This document shows, piece after piece, positions 8,349-15,804 of a stretch of DNA of 37,314 bases. The DNA comes from a virus, in IMG/VR virus record IMGVR_UViG_3300027793_000159, positions 1 through 37,314 of that record; one strand, given 5' to 3'. Within the stretch, counting starts at the first letter, position 1. Each line of letters begins with the position of its first letter. The notes beneath the pieces are model-generated. The model was not told the origin of the DNA and made no database searches. It saw nothing but the letters and a program-made list of their open reading frames with translations. A program made the translations under genes and the position numbers.

Positions 8349-9325
8349 CAGTCTGCTCCAATGCGGTCTAGCAAGTCTTCGACTAGGCGAAGACGCATGG
8401 TTAGGTTCGCGACCTGCCCGGCCATTCTTTCGATTACATTGACGGCGTGTTCGTTGAAGGTGCCTGTCGAATCGCTCTGGTCCTCGAACGCCATGTCCTG
8501 TTGTGCGAGTTGCTGCCAGTCCTCAAAGTCTGCTCCGTCGGCCTGCTCGATTGCGACTCCACGCATACCTGCCATCTGCTGATTGAGCATGGCAAACGGA
8601 GTTGGGCCAATGTCTCCGGGCCTTGCCTTGGAAACTGGCTGCTGTTTGGCTCTCTTGGCTACTGCCTGACGAACTTCGCGAGCCTTGCGGTTAGCCGTTC
8701 CTCTGCGAGTTGCTTGCCTTCCCTTTTCCGTGGCGATCGACTGGGCTTGCTGCCCCATCTTCGTGAAGGCTTGGTAGCCTTCCGAGATTGCGTCGAGCCC
8801 CTTTTGCATAAGTGGCGTGATGTTTCCCGCATCTTGTGTCTGCCCTTCGGTGTAGTCTTTAGGCAGTTGCGATCGTTCGACTTTGGCTAGGACTGGGATC
8901 GGCTTGTCTTCTTCAGGTGTCGATCCTGAGACTGCCGACATCGCATACTGAGCACCCTGTTTGACAAGTTTGGTCACATCCTCCAGGGTGGGAGTGTACG
9001 AATCCACCATCATCTGCTGGTACTGCTTCTGCGTCGGCTCGTCGATCTGCTGAGTCGCCATCGCATAGGCGGTGCTGAGCCCCTTGCCGATCGTTCCTGC
9101 TGTGTCCAGAAACGAAGTGGCCATCATCGGGGCGGCATATTCGATCGACTTGGCTACCGATTCCATCGCCTTGAGTGGCGACGAAATGGGCTTTGCCTGC
9201 TTTGGTTCGGCAGGAAGCATTGGCCGGGAGCCGTAGAACGTCTTATCGTCGGCGAGGTTCTTCTGTGCTGCATCAGCGCGTTGCCGAAGCTGCGAAGGAG
9301 TCGCCTTGCTCTTTCTCTTTGCCAT
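8348..9325 (-). CDS. helical tail-assembly/short tape-measure-like protein
   Basis: A 325-residue, mainly helical protein rich in Ala, Gln, Lys and Met. It has a basic N-terminus (MAKRKSKATPSQLRQR), a hydrophobic Ala/Met stretch near 60-90, a basic helix at about 200-230 (EKGRQATRRG and KAREVRQAVAKRAKQQ), and a C-terminal coiled-coil-like end. It follows the tail tube gene, the usual tape-measure position. At 325 residues it would specify only a very short tail, so it could instead be an internal or assembly protein. The Shine-Dalgarno sequence is weak and the gene starts five bases after the tail tube stop. Confidence 0.6.
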   Translation of the reverse strand: MAKRKSKATPSQLRQRADAAQKNLADDKTFYGSRPMLPAEPKQAKPISSPLKAMESVAKSIEYAAPMMATSFLDTAGTIGKGLSTAYAMATQQIDEPTQKQYQQMMVDSYTPTLEDVTKLVKQGAQYAMSAVSGSTPEEDKPIPVLAKVERSQLPKDYTEGQTQDAGNITPLMQKGLDAISEGYQAFTKMGQQAQSIATEKGRQATRRGTANRKAREVRQAVAKRAKQQPVSKARPGDIGPTPFAMLNQQMAGMRGVAIEQADGADFEDWQQLAQQDMAFEDQSDSTGTFNEHAVNVIERMAGQVANLTMRLRLVEDLLDRIGAD

Positions 9326-9329
9326 TGGC

Positions 9330-10274
9330 CTAGCTGATGTTGGTTACGGAAAGCTCGTTGCCGGATGCCGTTGCCTGTGCTTCCATCGAGATTTGCAATG
9401 GAATCTCGCTGTGTCCCTGTACCACTGGTGGTTCTTGCGTTGCTCGCATGATCGGGAAATCAAACTGCAATGCCTCGTCGGATACGCCAGTTCCCGTCTC
9501 CCAACGTAGGCGAACGTCGTCGCCAGTGTTGTAGAGGGTCTGTGCTGCGGTCCAAAGGCCAGAAGTGAATGGCGACGTAACCTGAGCCCGGATCTTGCGG
9601 CGAGTTTTGTAGACGCAATTCGGCGTCAGGCTGTTCCTTGTCTTGGCCTGGATGCCGTTGTCGATCAGGATGTTCGCCTCCATGCAATCGTAGGCAGTCC
9701 CATTGATGGAGAACTTTAACTGGGGATGCGTGTACGGAGAATAGTCTTCACCGTCGGCGTGCGTCGGGATTGTTCCAGGCCAGGATTTCGTTAGGTCTTC
9801 TTCGCGTGCGACGATGCGAAGCTGAAGGTTAAGGATTTCTTCATCGTCCCCTCCGTCGGCAGACTTTGACTGGAACAGGGCTGCGGCCACTACGCAGTTG
9901 CGGTAATAGAAAGTCCCGTTGTCCCTGTAAATCATCATGTCGAACAGCTTGACCGTCTCAGACAGTGCAAAGACGTTTGACGCTTCGTCAGTCCCAAGGA
10001 TTCTCGGTAGCCATTTATCTAGCTCCGATGGGCCAAGCTGGAGGCCGATTGATCCGACTGGGATGTAGCTGGCTTTCGTAACCCTTGCGGCGTACTGCGA
10101 CCCAGAGCCAGTAATCAGATTGGACGAAACGATTTTGCGAGAAGCCTTCATCGTTTCATACACGAACGGGTAGATTTCGCTGCTTGCGTTGAACGTCGGG
10201 TCGGCATCGCCGACTGCGGATCTTGGCATCACAAGGATATTGGCGAAACTTCCGACTGCTGCGCACCCAGTCAT
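9330..10274 (-). CDS. major tail tube protein
   Basis: The 314-residue protein looks like a siphovirus/myovirus tail tube protein: mixed beta structure and a C-terminal segment EIPLQISMEAQATASGNELS, with a conserved-looking NSLTPNCVYKTRRKIRAQ before it. The spacing (AAGGGG eight bases before the ATG) supports the start. It lies after a likely tail-completion gene and before the helical protein, the classical order. It would polymerise into the tail tube. Assignment is by recall of family pattern and synteny, not by search. Confidence 0.6.
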   Translation of the reverse strand: MTGCAAVGSFANILVMPRSAVGDADPTFNASSEIYPFVYETMKASRKIVSSNLITGSGSQYAARVTKASYIPVGSIGLQLGPSELDKWLPRILGTDEASNVFALSETVKLFDMMIYRDNGTFYYRNCVVAAALFQSKSADGGDDEEILNLQLRIVAREEDLTKSWPGTIPTHADGEDYSPYTHPQLKFSINGTAYDCMEANILIDNGIQAKTRNSLTPNCVYKTRRKIRAQVTSPFTSGLWTAAQTLYNTGDDVRLRWETGTGVSDEALQFDFPIMRATQEPPVVQGHSEIPLQISMEAQATASGNELSVTNIS

Positions 10275-10284
10275 GGCAAACCCC

Positions 10285-10734
10285 TTAGTACAGTTCCCGT
10301 ATCAGTGTAGTGACTTCGATTGCCGAAATGTCCAGGTTGCGTTTCCTCCATTCTTCGGGGAATCGCATGGTGCTCGGCTTAATCTTGGTGATAATCTCGC
10401 AGGAACCATCAGTCATAATTCTCTGCTCATGCAGTGCCGATCTAGTCAGGTTGCGAAACCTGCTTCGATAATTCAGTCCTGCTCGTTGATGCGTGTCAGT
10501 TGGCATGACACGAACGACCATGACTCGGTATCGCACATCGGTCTTTTGTGCTACTCCGTTTCCAAACTGCTCCTCCATTGGGATAACGTGAATGCCGCGC
10601 GATGGGGCCATTGACGTAAACAAATCTTCTCGGCGGTTTATCTCGTCGGACTTAATCCCGTCGGGCCAAGTGATACCCTGAAGGACTGCGACAACGCGAT
10701 CGGCATGGGTTAGGTGACGGTCTTCCGCTGCCAT
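10285..10734 (-). CDS. probable tail completion/terminator protein
   Basis: A 149-residue protein starting at the ATG at 10734 (MAAEDRHLTHADRVVAVLQ), overlapping the upstream stop as TGATG. A GTG one codon upstream is possible. The N-terminal helix ADRVVAVLQGITWPDG followed by strands with YRVMVVRVMPTDTHQ and IEVTTLIRELY resembles the alpha-beta fold of tail terminator proteins of the lambda gpU/HK97 gp10 type. The location between the adaptor-containing fusion protein and the tail tube is where such a protein is expected. The family match is suggestive only. Confidence 0.55.
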   Translation of the reverse strand: MAAEDRHLTHADRVVAVLQGITWPDGIKSDEINRREDLFTSMAPSRGIHVIPMEEQFGNGVAQKTDVRYRVMVVRVMPTDTHQRAGLNYRSRFRNLTRSALHEQRIMTDGSCEIITKIKPSTMRFPEEWRKRNLDISAIEVTTLIRELY

Positions 10735-13289
10735 CACTGACCTCCCATTACATCCACGTTCGGCTCGAAGTCCTCAAAGGTATCAACGTCGTAGTTGATC
10801 GCGCTTTCCGGCTGATTGGTGTCTGCCGAATCTGCTGCGATCCCCCGGTCAAACTCCTCTTTCGCCAGGACACGAGCGGCGGAAAGGGCCTCCGCTGGCA
10901 TGTCGATGTTGAGGCAATACTTCTCCCACGCCAGGGCGTCCAAAGCCGCGAGCATGGAAGTCGGATCGATGTCTGCCGGGTCGGATACAGTGTAGCCTTT
11001 TCCGCTTGCCGTTGCAGTAAAAGGTAGGGAAACCTTCACCTCAGTCGCCGACACAACTTCGGTGATGAATGCCTGAACTGCGAAATCCACACGGCTTTCG
11101 TCGAAAACCGTCGGCCCCTTGGGTAGTGTTGCAGTGGCGGAAATTCTCAGAATACACCCAACATGGGTGGCTGAAAACGCTGCCGTCGCACTGGTGAAGG
11201 TCTGGGTTCCGGTGGTGTATGCTCCGTCTACCCCCGTCAGTTCGTAGGTCTTGAATGGCCTGGGCCGAACGATCAAGGCAATCTCGAACCGGGTGGCCTG
11301 TGCTGGGACCGGGGAGAACTCAATCTCCTTCAGGCCCATGTAATTCTCGCTGGACCGGAGGGTGTAGCGTAGCGTCTGCCCGGTTGTCCTAGCCAGTTTC
11401 CGGTGGCGTACTGCATCCGCTGGGCTCATGTACTCCAGTGGTCGGTATGCGTCCTCGTCGATGACGCTGCGGATCTGACGGAACATTACCGGCAAAGCGT
11501 AGCTTGCCTGCATCCAGGTAACGGCCTTGTTGGTGAAGCTGGCTTGTGGTGCGGTGAGCGATGACAGAAGTAGCTCGGTGTCGCTGATTCGAGAGGCTAC
11601 CTTGTATCGCTGGTTATCAAAGACAACTTCGCCGTACTGGGCATCGGTCGGCCAAGTTCCGGTCGCAATGCTCAGGATGTCGGTTGCTGTGTCGAACGAT
11701 GCGGTCTTCTGAACAACAGCCTTTGTGGTTACTGCTACCCTGCGGTTGTAGTGCCTCCAGGTGGATCGTCCAGCGAGTTCGGTCAACGCATCCTGAACTG
11801 CTACCTTGAGTGCGTGCATCTGGCGAGCACTGCCCTCCAGTCCACGCTTGTCCCGTAAACGCTGAACGATGTCGGCGTAGGTAAATAGGTCGCTGGTCAT
11901 GTAGACAGCAAGAGGATATGGAGGAACCTGGAGGGACGGATATGTACCGGCCCCGCTTCCTCCACCTCCGCCACCGCCACCGCTTCCAGTAATCCACGCT
12001 GCATCACCACGGTCACGAATCGCCTGGGTCGAATCCGTGGTGTGAGTGTAAGTGCCGCCAACGTCGCTTGGAGTCGTAATGCTTGCATCGCTCCGAAGCA
12101 ATGCCCGGAAGAACCCAAGGATTGTGTTGACTCCAGTTCCAGTAAATGCTCCGATTCGTGCAAGGATCGACTGCGAAGACGCTTCAAGGGCAAGTCCATT
12201 CTGGACCTCCGTGATCGCGTCGGCGGCTAGTGCGTTGGCGTCGATCGCACCCGGGGCGAAGTGGGTGTTGTCGATCACTGCGGGCTGAAGTTCGTGGATG
12301 TCTGCGGCCACATGATTCGATCCGGTCACCGCAACAGTTCGCTGGTTATAGTTTGCGGAGATCAAAACGCCATCGAGGTAGCCGGCTCGGGTCGAAGTCC
12401 AATGGGTCGCAAGTGCCGCTCCGTCGGTCCCCCGCATGTCGGTGTTAGTGGTCGTCGTATCGACAAGAACAACCCGCGAAACGTGGCCGCTCGAGTTGAT
12501 ACCAAGGGCAGCAAAGTTGGTCGGGAACGTGACGCCAGAAATCGAGCCAACGGAACCAGTGACGTTCCCGCCGACGTTGCCCGTCACACTGCCAACTGAT
12601 CCCGACAGATTGCCGGTGATGTTGCCGGTGATCCCAACAGCCCACGAAGTGACAAGCGAAAGGCCATCGGAGGCTAGCTTGTAGTTTGTTTTGTCGCCAA
12701 CGACTTCCGCGATGGATCGCATCCGGCCATCGACCAAGCCGGATGGAAGCCGGTTCTGGATGTCCTGCGTGTCCGTCTCGATGTCCGTCGCCGTCTTGAT
12801 CGTGGTGCCGCTCAGGTTCAGCGTCGTCGATGGAGAGCCAACGTTGGCAAGGTCGATGCCAGCCTCGCCGCCAGCGGAAACGTCGAGCGTTCGACCAGCC
12901 GTAGTTGGCTTGAGGGCGCCGAATGCGTCGGTTTGGTAATCAACAGTGTCAAGTTCAATGTAGACATTCACCGGCACCATGTTAGCCGCGCCGCGAAGCT
13001 GGATCGCAACTTCATTGCCACCATCGAGGGCACCGTTTGGAATCCCGAACTCATACCACCCAGGCATGTTCGTGTTATCGACTGCCACAAACCCGCCATC
13101 GGTGTAGCTTCCAAGCGTTGCACTAGCGAGCGGAATCGAGACTTCGTTTGAGAGGTCGCCAGCAAAATAGTATGCCACCAGCCCGCTAGTGTTGTGCAGG
13201 AGGTTGGCCAATCCTGCACCGGTAGTGCTCGACGAATCGCCAACGAAAATCAGCCGACGAATTGAGGTTGAACCACGCTTGAGTTTCAC
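10734..13289 (-). CDS. fusion of fibre-like domain and head-tail adaptor-like domain
   Basis: The 851-residue protein uses a GTG start at 13289, overlapping the upstream stop as GTGA. Residues 1 to about 130 form a beta domain (FVGDSSSTTGAGLANLLHNT onwards) that I recall from many environmental phage tail or neck proteins. Residues about 225-260 are a Gly/Ser/Val/Thr repeat (GNITGNLSGSVGSV, GNVGGNVTGSVGSI). Helical and strand spacers follow, then a poly-Gly linker at about 432-446. The C-terminal about 400 residues begin YADIVQRLRDKRGL and include LTELAGRSTWRHYNRR, and look like a head-tail connector/adaptor. In other phages these halves are usually separate proteins. The position before the tail completion gene fits the C-terminal half. 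Confidence 0.65.
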   Translation of the reverse strand: MKLKRGSTSIRRLIFVGDSSSTTGAGLANLLHNTSGLVAYYFAGDLSNEVSIPLASATLGSYTDGGFVAVDNTNMPGWYEFGIPNGALDGGNEVAIQLRGAANMVPVNVYIELDTVDYQTDAFGALKPTTAGRTLDVSAGGEAGIDLANVGSPSTTLNLSGTTIKTATDIETDTQDIQNRLPSGLVDGRMRSIAEVVGDKTNYKLASDGLSLVTSWAVGITGNITGNLSGSVGSVTGNVGGNVTGSVGSISGVTFPTNFAALGINSSGHVSRVVLVDTTTTNTDMRGTDGAALATHWTSTRAGYLDGVLISANYNQRTVAVTGSNHVAADIHELQPAVIDNTHFAPGAIDANALAADAITEVQNGLALEASSQSILARIGAFTGTGVNTILGFFRALLRSDASITTPSDVGGTYTHTTDSTQAIRDRGDAAWITGSGGGGGGGGSGAGTYPSLQVPPYPLAVYMTSDLFTYADIVQRLRDKRGLEGSARQMHALKVAVQDALTELAGRSTWRHYNRRVAVTTKAVVQKTASFDTATDILSIATGTWPTDAQYGEVVFDNQRYKVASRISDTELLLSSLTAPQASFTNKAVTWMQASYALPVMFRQIRSVIDEDAYRPLEYMSPADAVRHRKLARTTGQTLRYTLRSSENYMGLKEIEFSPVPAQATRFEIALIVRPRPFKTYELTGVDGAYTTGTQTFTSATAAFSATHVGCILRISATATLPKGPTVFDESRVDFAVQAFITEVVSATEVKVSLPFTATASGKGYTVSDPADIDPTSMLAALDALAWEKYCLNIDMPAEALSAARVLAKEEFDRGIAADSADTNQPESAINYDVDTFEDFEPNVDVMGGQ

Positions 13290-13939
13290 TGGTCGGCCCC
13301 TCCTCTGATGTTCACTTGTCGGGCGGATGCTGAACCGCCACCGGTTGGGTAGGTCTGCTCGTAAACGGTAAATACAACCGTTCGCCATGCTGCGGACGTT
13401 ACGACTGTTGTGCTCGCCGTAGCGAATGAGTTCGCGTCTGCGTTGCTGTCGTGCGCCACCATCTCCCAGCCAGTTCCGGTCAGGCTGGTTACGTTCGTGA
13501 GTCCAGTTGGTGCAGTCTCTAGTGCGTTAGTGTCGTTGCGCTGCGAGCCGAACCCAATCATCCATTGATCTGCATTCTCACGGTTAAAAGACGAGCCGAA
13601 TGCGGTATAGCTAACCGACGTCGAGGTGCCAGCGTTAAAGCCGGCAAGCGTAGGAATTGCAAGCCCAACATCGGATCGATAAACCACCGCAATCAATCCG
13701 TCCGCATTCGTCCAAGTCCCGCTGGTTTCACTTGACGACTGGGCAACCTTGAACCCGATCCTGGTGCCGCTGGTGCTTCCGGTCGCATTGTTGATGTTTA
13801 GCCAGCCAGTCGGGAGCGATGGTGCGGTGTTGGCACCGTCGTTATAAGCAAAAATCAAGATCAAGTCACCGCTGGCGTGCGTGCCAATCGTGATCGTGTC
13901 GCCTGCGTTAGTGGCGGAACTGATGCGGGAGATTGTCAA
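13286..13939 (-). CDS. beta-rich virion protein
   Basis: A 217-residue protein with a TTG start at 13939 (TTGA overlap with the upstream stop) and GGAG about 11 bases before it; no ATG is available nearby. It is almost free of charge in long stretches, rich in Ser, Thr, Ala and Gly, with SLPTGWLNINNATGS and SGTWTNADGLIAVVYRSD. The pattern resembles a jelly-roll or Ig-like surface domain found in environmental phages. It probably forms a fibre or head decoration. There is no family name. Confidence 0.55.
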   Translation of the reverse strand: MTISRISSATNAGDTITIGTHASGDLILIFAYNDGANTAPSLPTGWLNINNATGSTSGTRIGFKVAQSSSETSGTWTNADGLIAVVYRSDVGLAIPTLAGFNAGTSTSVSYTAFGSSFNRENADQWMIGFGSQRNDTNALETAPTGLTNVTSLTGTGWEMVAHDSNADANSFATASTTVVTSAAWRTVVFTVYEQTYPTGGGSASARQVNIRGGADQ

Positions 13940-14433
13940 AGGACTGGCTCCGTAGCAGGGTCACCATCCCACGCTTCGATTGCGGCCATGTAGGAATTGT
14001 ATCGCCCCGAAGCAGTCCTACGCTTCTCGGCCAATGTCTTTTCCAGTTTCATGTTTTGCCACGCAGCGACAATCTGGGCATCCACCTCGGGCAACTTGTT
14101 CAATTCGCAGAGCGATACAAGCCGCCGACCGACGGCGGCAATTGCTTGGCAAGACGGGTGGGGAATCGCCAAGAGCTTCGCGTTGAATTGCGGATCTCCG
14201 ATCGATAGGCCAGCACCTCCAGCCTGGAACTTTATCCAGCCGTATCCGATTGTTTCAAGGAAATCAATCAGTGGCCCAACACTTGCGTCACCGATAATTC
14301 CGGCGATTCCCTCCAGCGTGTATCGCTGACGATCCACCAACAGATGGATTGGGTCTTTGGCGTTGAAAAGAATCTGCGCTAAAGTCAGGTCTTCCCAGCC
14401 GTCGATGGACTCAATGACTTTTCGATAGCTCAT
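13936..14433 (-). CDS. hypothetical phage protein
   Basis: A 165-residue protein starting MSYRKVIESIDGWEDLTLAQ. It contains a winged-helix-like stretch (YTLEGIAGIIGDASVGPLIDFLE) followed by GYGWIKFQAGGAGLSIGDPQ and a helical C-terminus. I recall similar openings in phage genes near the neck region but know no function. It is the first gene after a 43-bp gap and its stop overlaps the next start, so it is translated with the adaptor genes. Confidence 0.55.
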   Translation of the reverse strand: MSYRKVIESIDGWEDLTLAQILFNAKDPIHLLVDRQRYTLEGIAGIIGDASVGPLIDFLETIGYGWIKFQAGGAGLSIGDPQFNAKLLAIPHPSCQAIAAVGRRLVSLCELNKLPEVDAQIVAAWQNMKLEKTLAEKRRTASGRYNSYMAAIEAWDGDPATEPVL

Positions 14434-14476
14434 GGCGTAGCCTCGCTCGACTCGGCTGAAAAAGATTGGTGAAACA

Positions 14477-14743
14477 TTACGAGAGTCGTTCTTGTATTCC
14501 CTTGATCTGACCTCGAAGGCTTCCGACTTCTTCAGTCAAAACCAAAAGACGATCGTTGGCTTTCTGGTGCTCGCCTTCGCACTTGGTCACTGCTTCAGTA
14601 AGTTGCGTGATCCTCTTTGCGTTCTCGCCTTCTCGGATCTTGAACAGCGCGGCAAGAGCCATTGAAAGAGTCGATATGATGATCGCGGCCCCCCACTGGA
14701 TGTACTGATGTGGCTCGCTTGGTGGTGGTGTTGGCACTTCCAT
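14477..14743 (-). CDS. single-pass membrane protein with coiled coil, holin/spanin-like
   Basis: An 88-residue protein with a Pro-rich N-terminus (MEVPTPPPSEP), one transmembrane helix at about 14-36 (WGAAIIISTLSMALAALFKI), and a charged helical tail (about 40-88) with heptad-like Leu/Ile spacing. GGGGGAG precedes the ATG. The layout matches small phage lysis-associated proteins (holin class III or i-spanin-like), but no endolysin was found nearby, so a lysis role is only a possibility. Confidence 0.55.
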   Translation of the reverse strand: MEVPTPPPSEPHQYIQWGAAIIISTLSMALAALFKIREGENAKRITQLTEAVTKCEGEHQKANDRLLVLTEEVGSLRGQIKGIQERLS

Positions 14744-14770
14744 AACTCCCCCTGATCCTACTATGCAAAC

Positions 14771-14791
14771 TTACTGACAACTTGTCAGTAA
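14771..14791. promoter_or_regulatory. 21-bp perfect palindrome, operator-like
   Basis: The intergenic sequence TTACTGACAA-C-TTGTCAGTAA is a perfect inverted repeat with a single central base. It lies between the stop of the three-repeat protein and the ribosome site of the membrane protein. The 13-bp core TGACAACTTGTCA recurs exactly at 3083-3095 and 36917-36929. It could be an operator or, on RNA, a hairpin. There is no T-run after it, so it is not a standard terminator. Confidence 0.5.
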
Positions 14792-15085
14792 TTATGCGAT
14801 TGCATTGATGGCCGTCACAATCTCGTTGGCAACTCCGCGATTTCCGATGGCGATGGCCAGGGCGTTCCGGCAGTTGGCAGGGACCGCCGCCCCGGAGGTG
14901 CAGCAGTCGGCGATGATCTTGGCTTCGTTGGCGTGCCCAATGGCAACAGCCAGGGCTTTTCGGGCGTAGGCAGGTACGGCCGTACCTGTAACACCGGCGT
15001 CAGCGATGTCGCAAATCTTGTCAGCCGCCGCAGCGTTGGCGATTCCCTGGGCGAAAACCCGACGGGCTCTTGTCGAGATAGGCAT
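14792..15085 (-). CDS. small three-repeat Ala-rich protein
   Basis: A 97-residue protein made of three related units: residues 7-40, 41-71 and 72-97. Each has the form AR/CR-x-AL-A-IG/IA followed by an A-x-x-I helix end and, in the first two, a GAAVPA/GTAVPA turn. Two adjacent Cys (61-62) and single Cys at 25 and 72 mark the units. AGGAGG lies six bases before the ATG. There is no known family. The repeat and the location between portal-linked and membrane-protein genes suggest a small virion or assembly protein. Confidence 0.5.
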   Translation of the reverse strand: MPISTRARRVFAQGIANAAAADKICDIADAGVTGTAVPAYARKALAVAIGHANEAKIIADCCTSGAAVPANCRNALAIAIGNRGVANEIVTAINAIA

Positions 15086-15093
15086 GATTCCTC

Positions 15094-15804
15094 CTAGTGG
15101 ATCTTGTGGGCGTGCTTTTCGATAACCATTTCCCGAAGTTCCCTACGATCCTTTTTCCGTAGGGACGGGTCAGTTTTCTGATACTCCGAGATTCGTCGGC
15201 GAATGATGTCTTCGCCTAGCGGCTTGCAGTTCTTTGGGGCCAGCGGATCGTCGCTTGGCTCGCAGGACTCAATGTTCGACAGGTTGGAGTTGCATCGGTA
15301 TCCCCGGCCCTCCAGTAGCTTGCGGATGTAGGCCCGGCCTTGAGCCCTCGATACCCACGCTTCGGGATCGCCTTTGAATCTGGCGAGCCCCGGCATGTAA
15401 ACGTCGTTCGGCGACGGTGTGTAGCCGTGTGCCTTTGCCGCCTTGAGAAATCTGTTCAGGTGCTTCTGGCTTTGGAACTGATTGTCGAGCGTTCCCATGC
15501 CTGCAAAAAACGTATCGTCGGTGGATAGTACCGGACCTGCTTGGGTCGCCACCATTTCTGAGAAGCGATGATCCTTCCCGGTTCTCCGCATCTTGACGTA
15601 CAGAGCCAGACACGGCAGACCGTAGCTTGTGAGTCGATCCTCGTAATCCTTCATCGAACTTCGTGCGGCCTCTGGAAACTCCTCGGCAATTTCGTCAAAG
15701 GTAGGCGGGACCACAAGGAGTTCGATAAACCCTTCCCAGTCTGGGAACCTTTGCACCAGTGCGTCGGCTTCTGCCTCGGCTTGTTGGAGCCATGCCGCTG
15801 TCAT
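15094..15804 (-). CDS. portal-linked conserved phage protein
   Basis: A 236-residue, mostly helical protein whose ATG overlaps the portal stop as ATGA. Segments VVPPTFDEIAEEFPEAARSS, YGLPCLALYVKMRRTGKDH and GYTPSPNDVYMPGLARF match a pattern I recall from phage genes next to portals and terminases in aquatic phages. The C-terminus is strongly basic/charged (EYQKTDPSLRKKDRRELREM). The function is unknown. Candidates are a head-assembly or ejection protein. Confidence 0.55.
   Translation of the reverse strand: MTAAWLQQAEAEADALVQRFPDWEGFIELLVVPPTFDEIAEEFPEAARSSMKDYEDRLTSYGLPCLALYVKMRRTGKDHRFSEMVATQAGPVLSTDDTFFAGMGTLDNQFQSQKHLNRFLKAAKAHGYTPSPNDVYMPGLARFKGDPEAWVSRAQGRAYIRKLLEGRGYRCNSNLSNIESCEPSDDPLAPKNCKPLGEDIIRRRISEYQKTDPSLRKKDRRELREMVIEKHAHKIH

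Noticed and set aside
10734-13289. Frameshift joining two genes in the adaptor/fibre protein
   Set aside because: The frame is continuous through the Gly linker with no slippery sequence needed.
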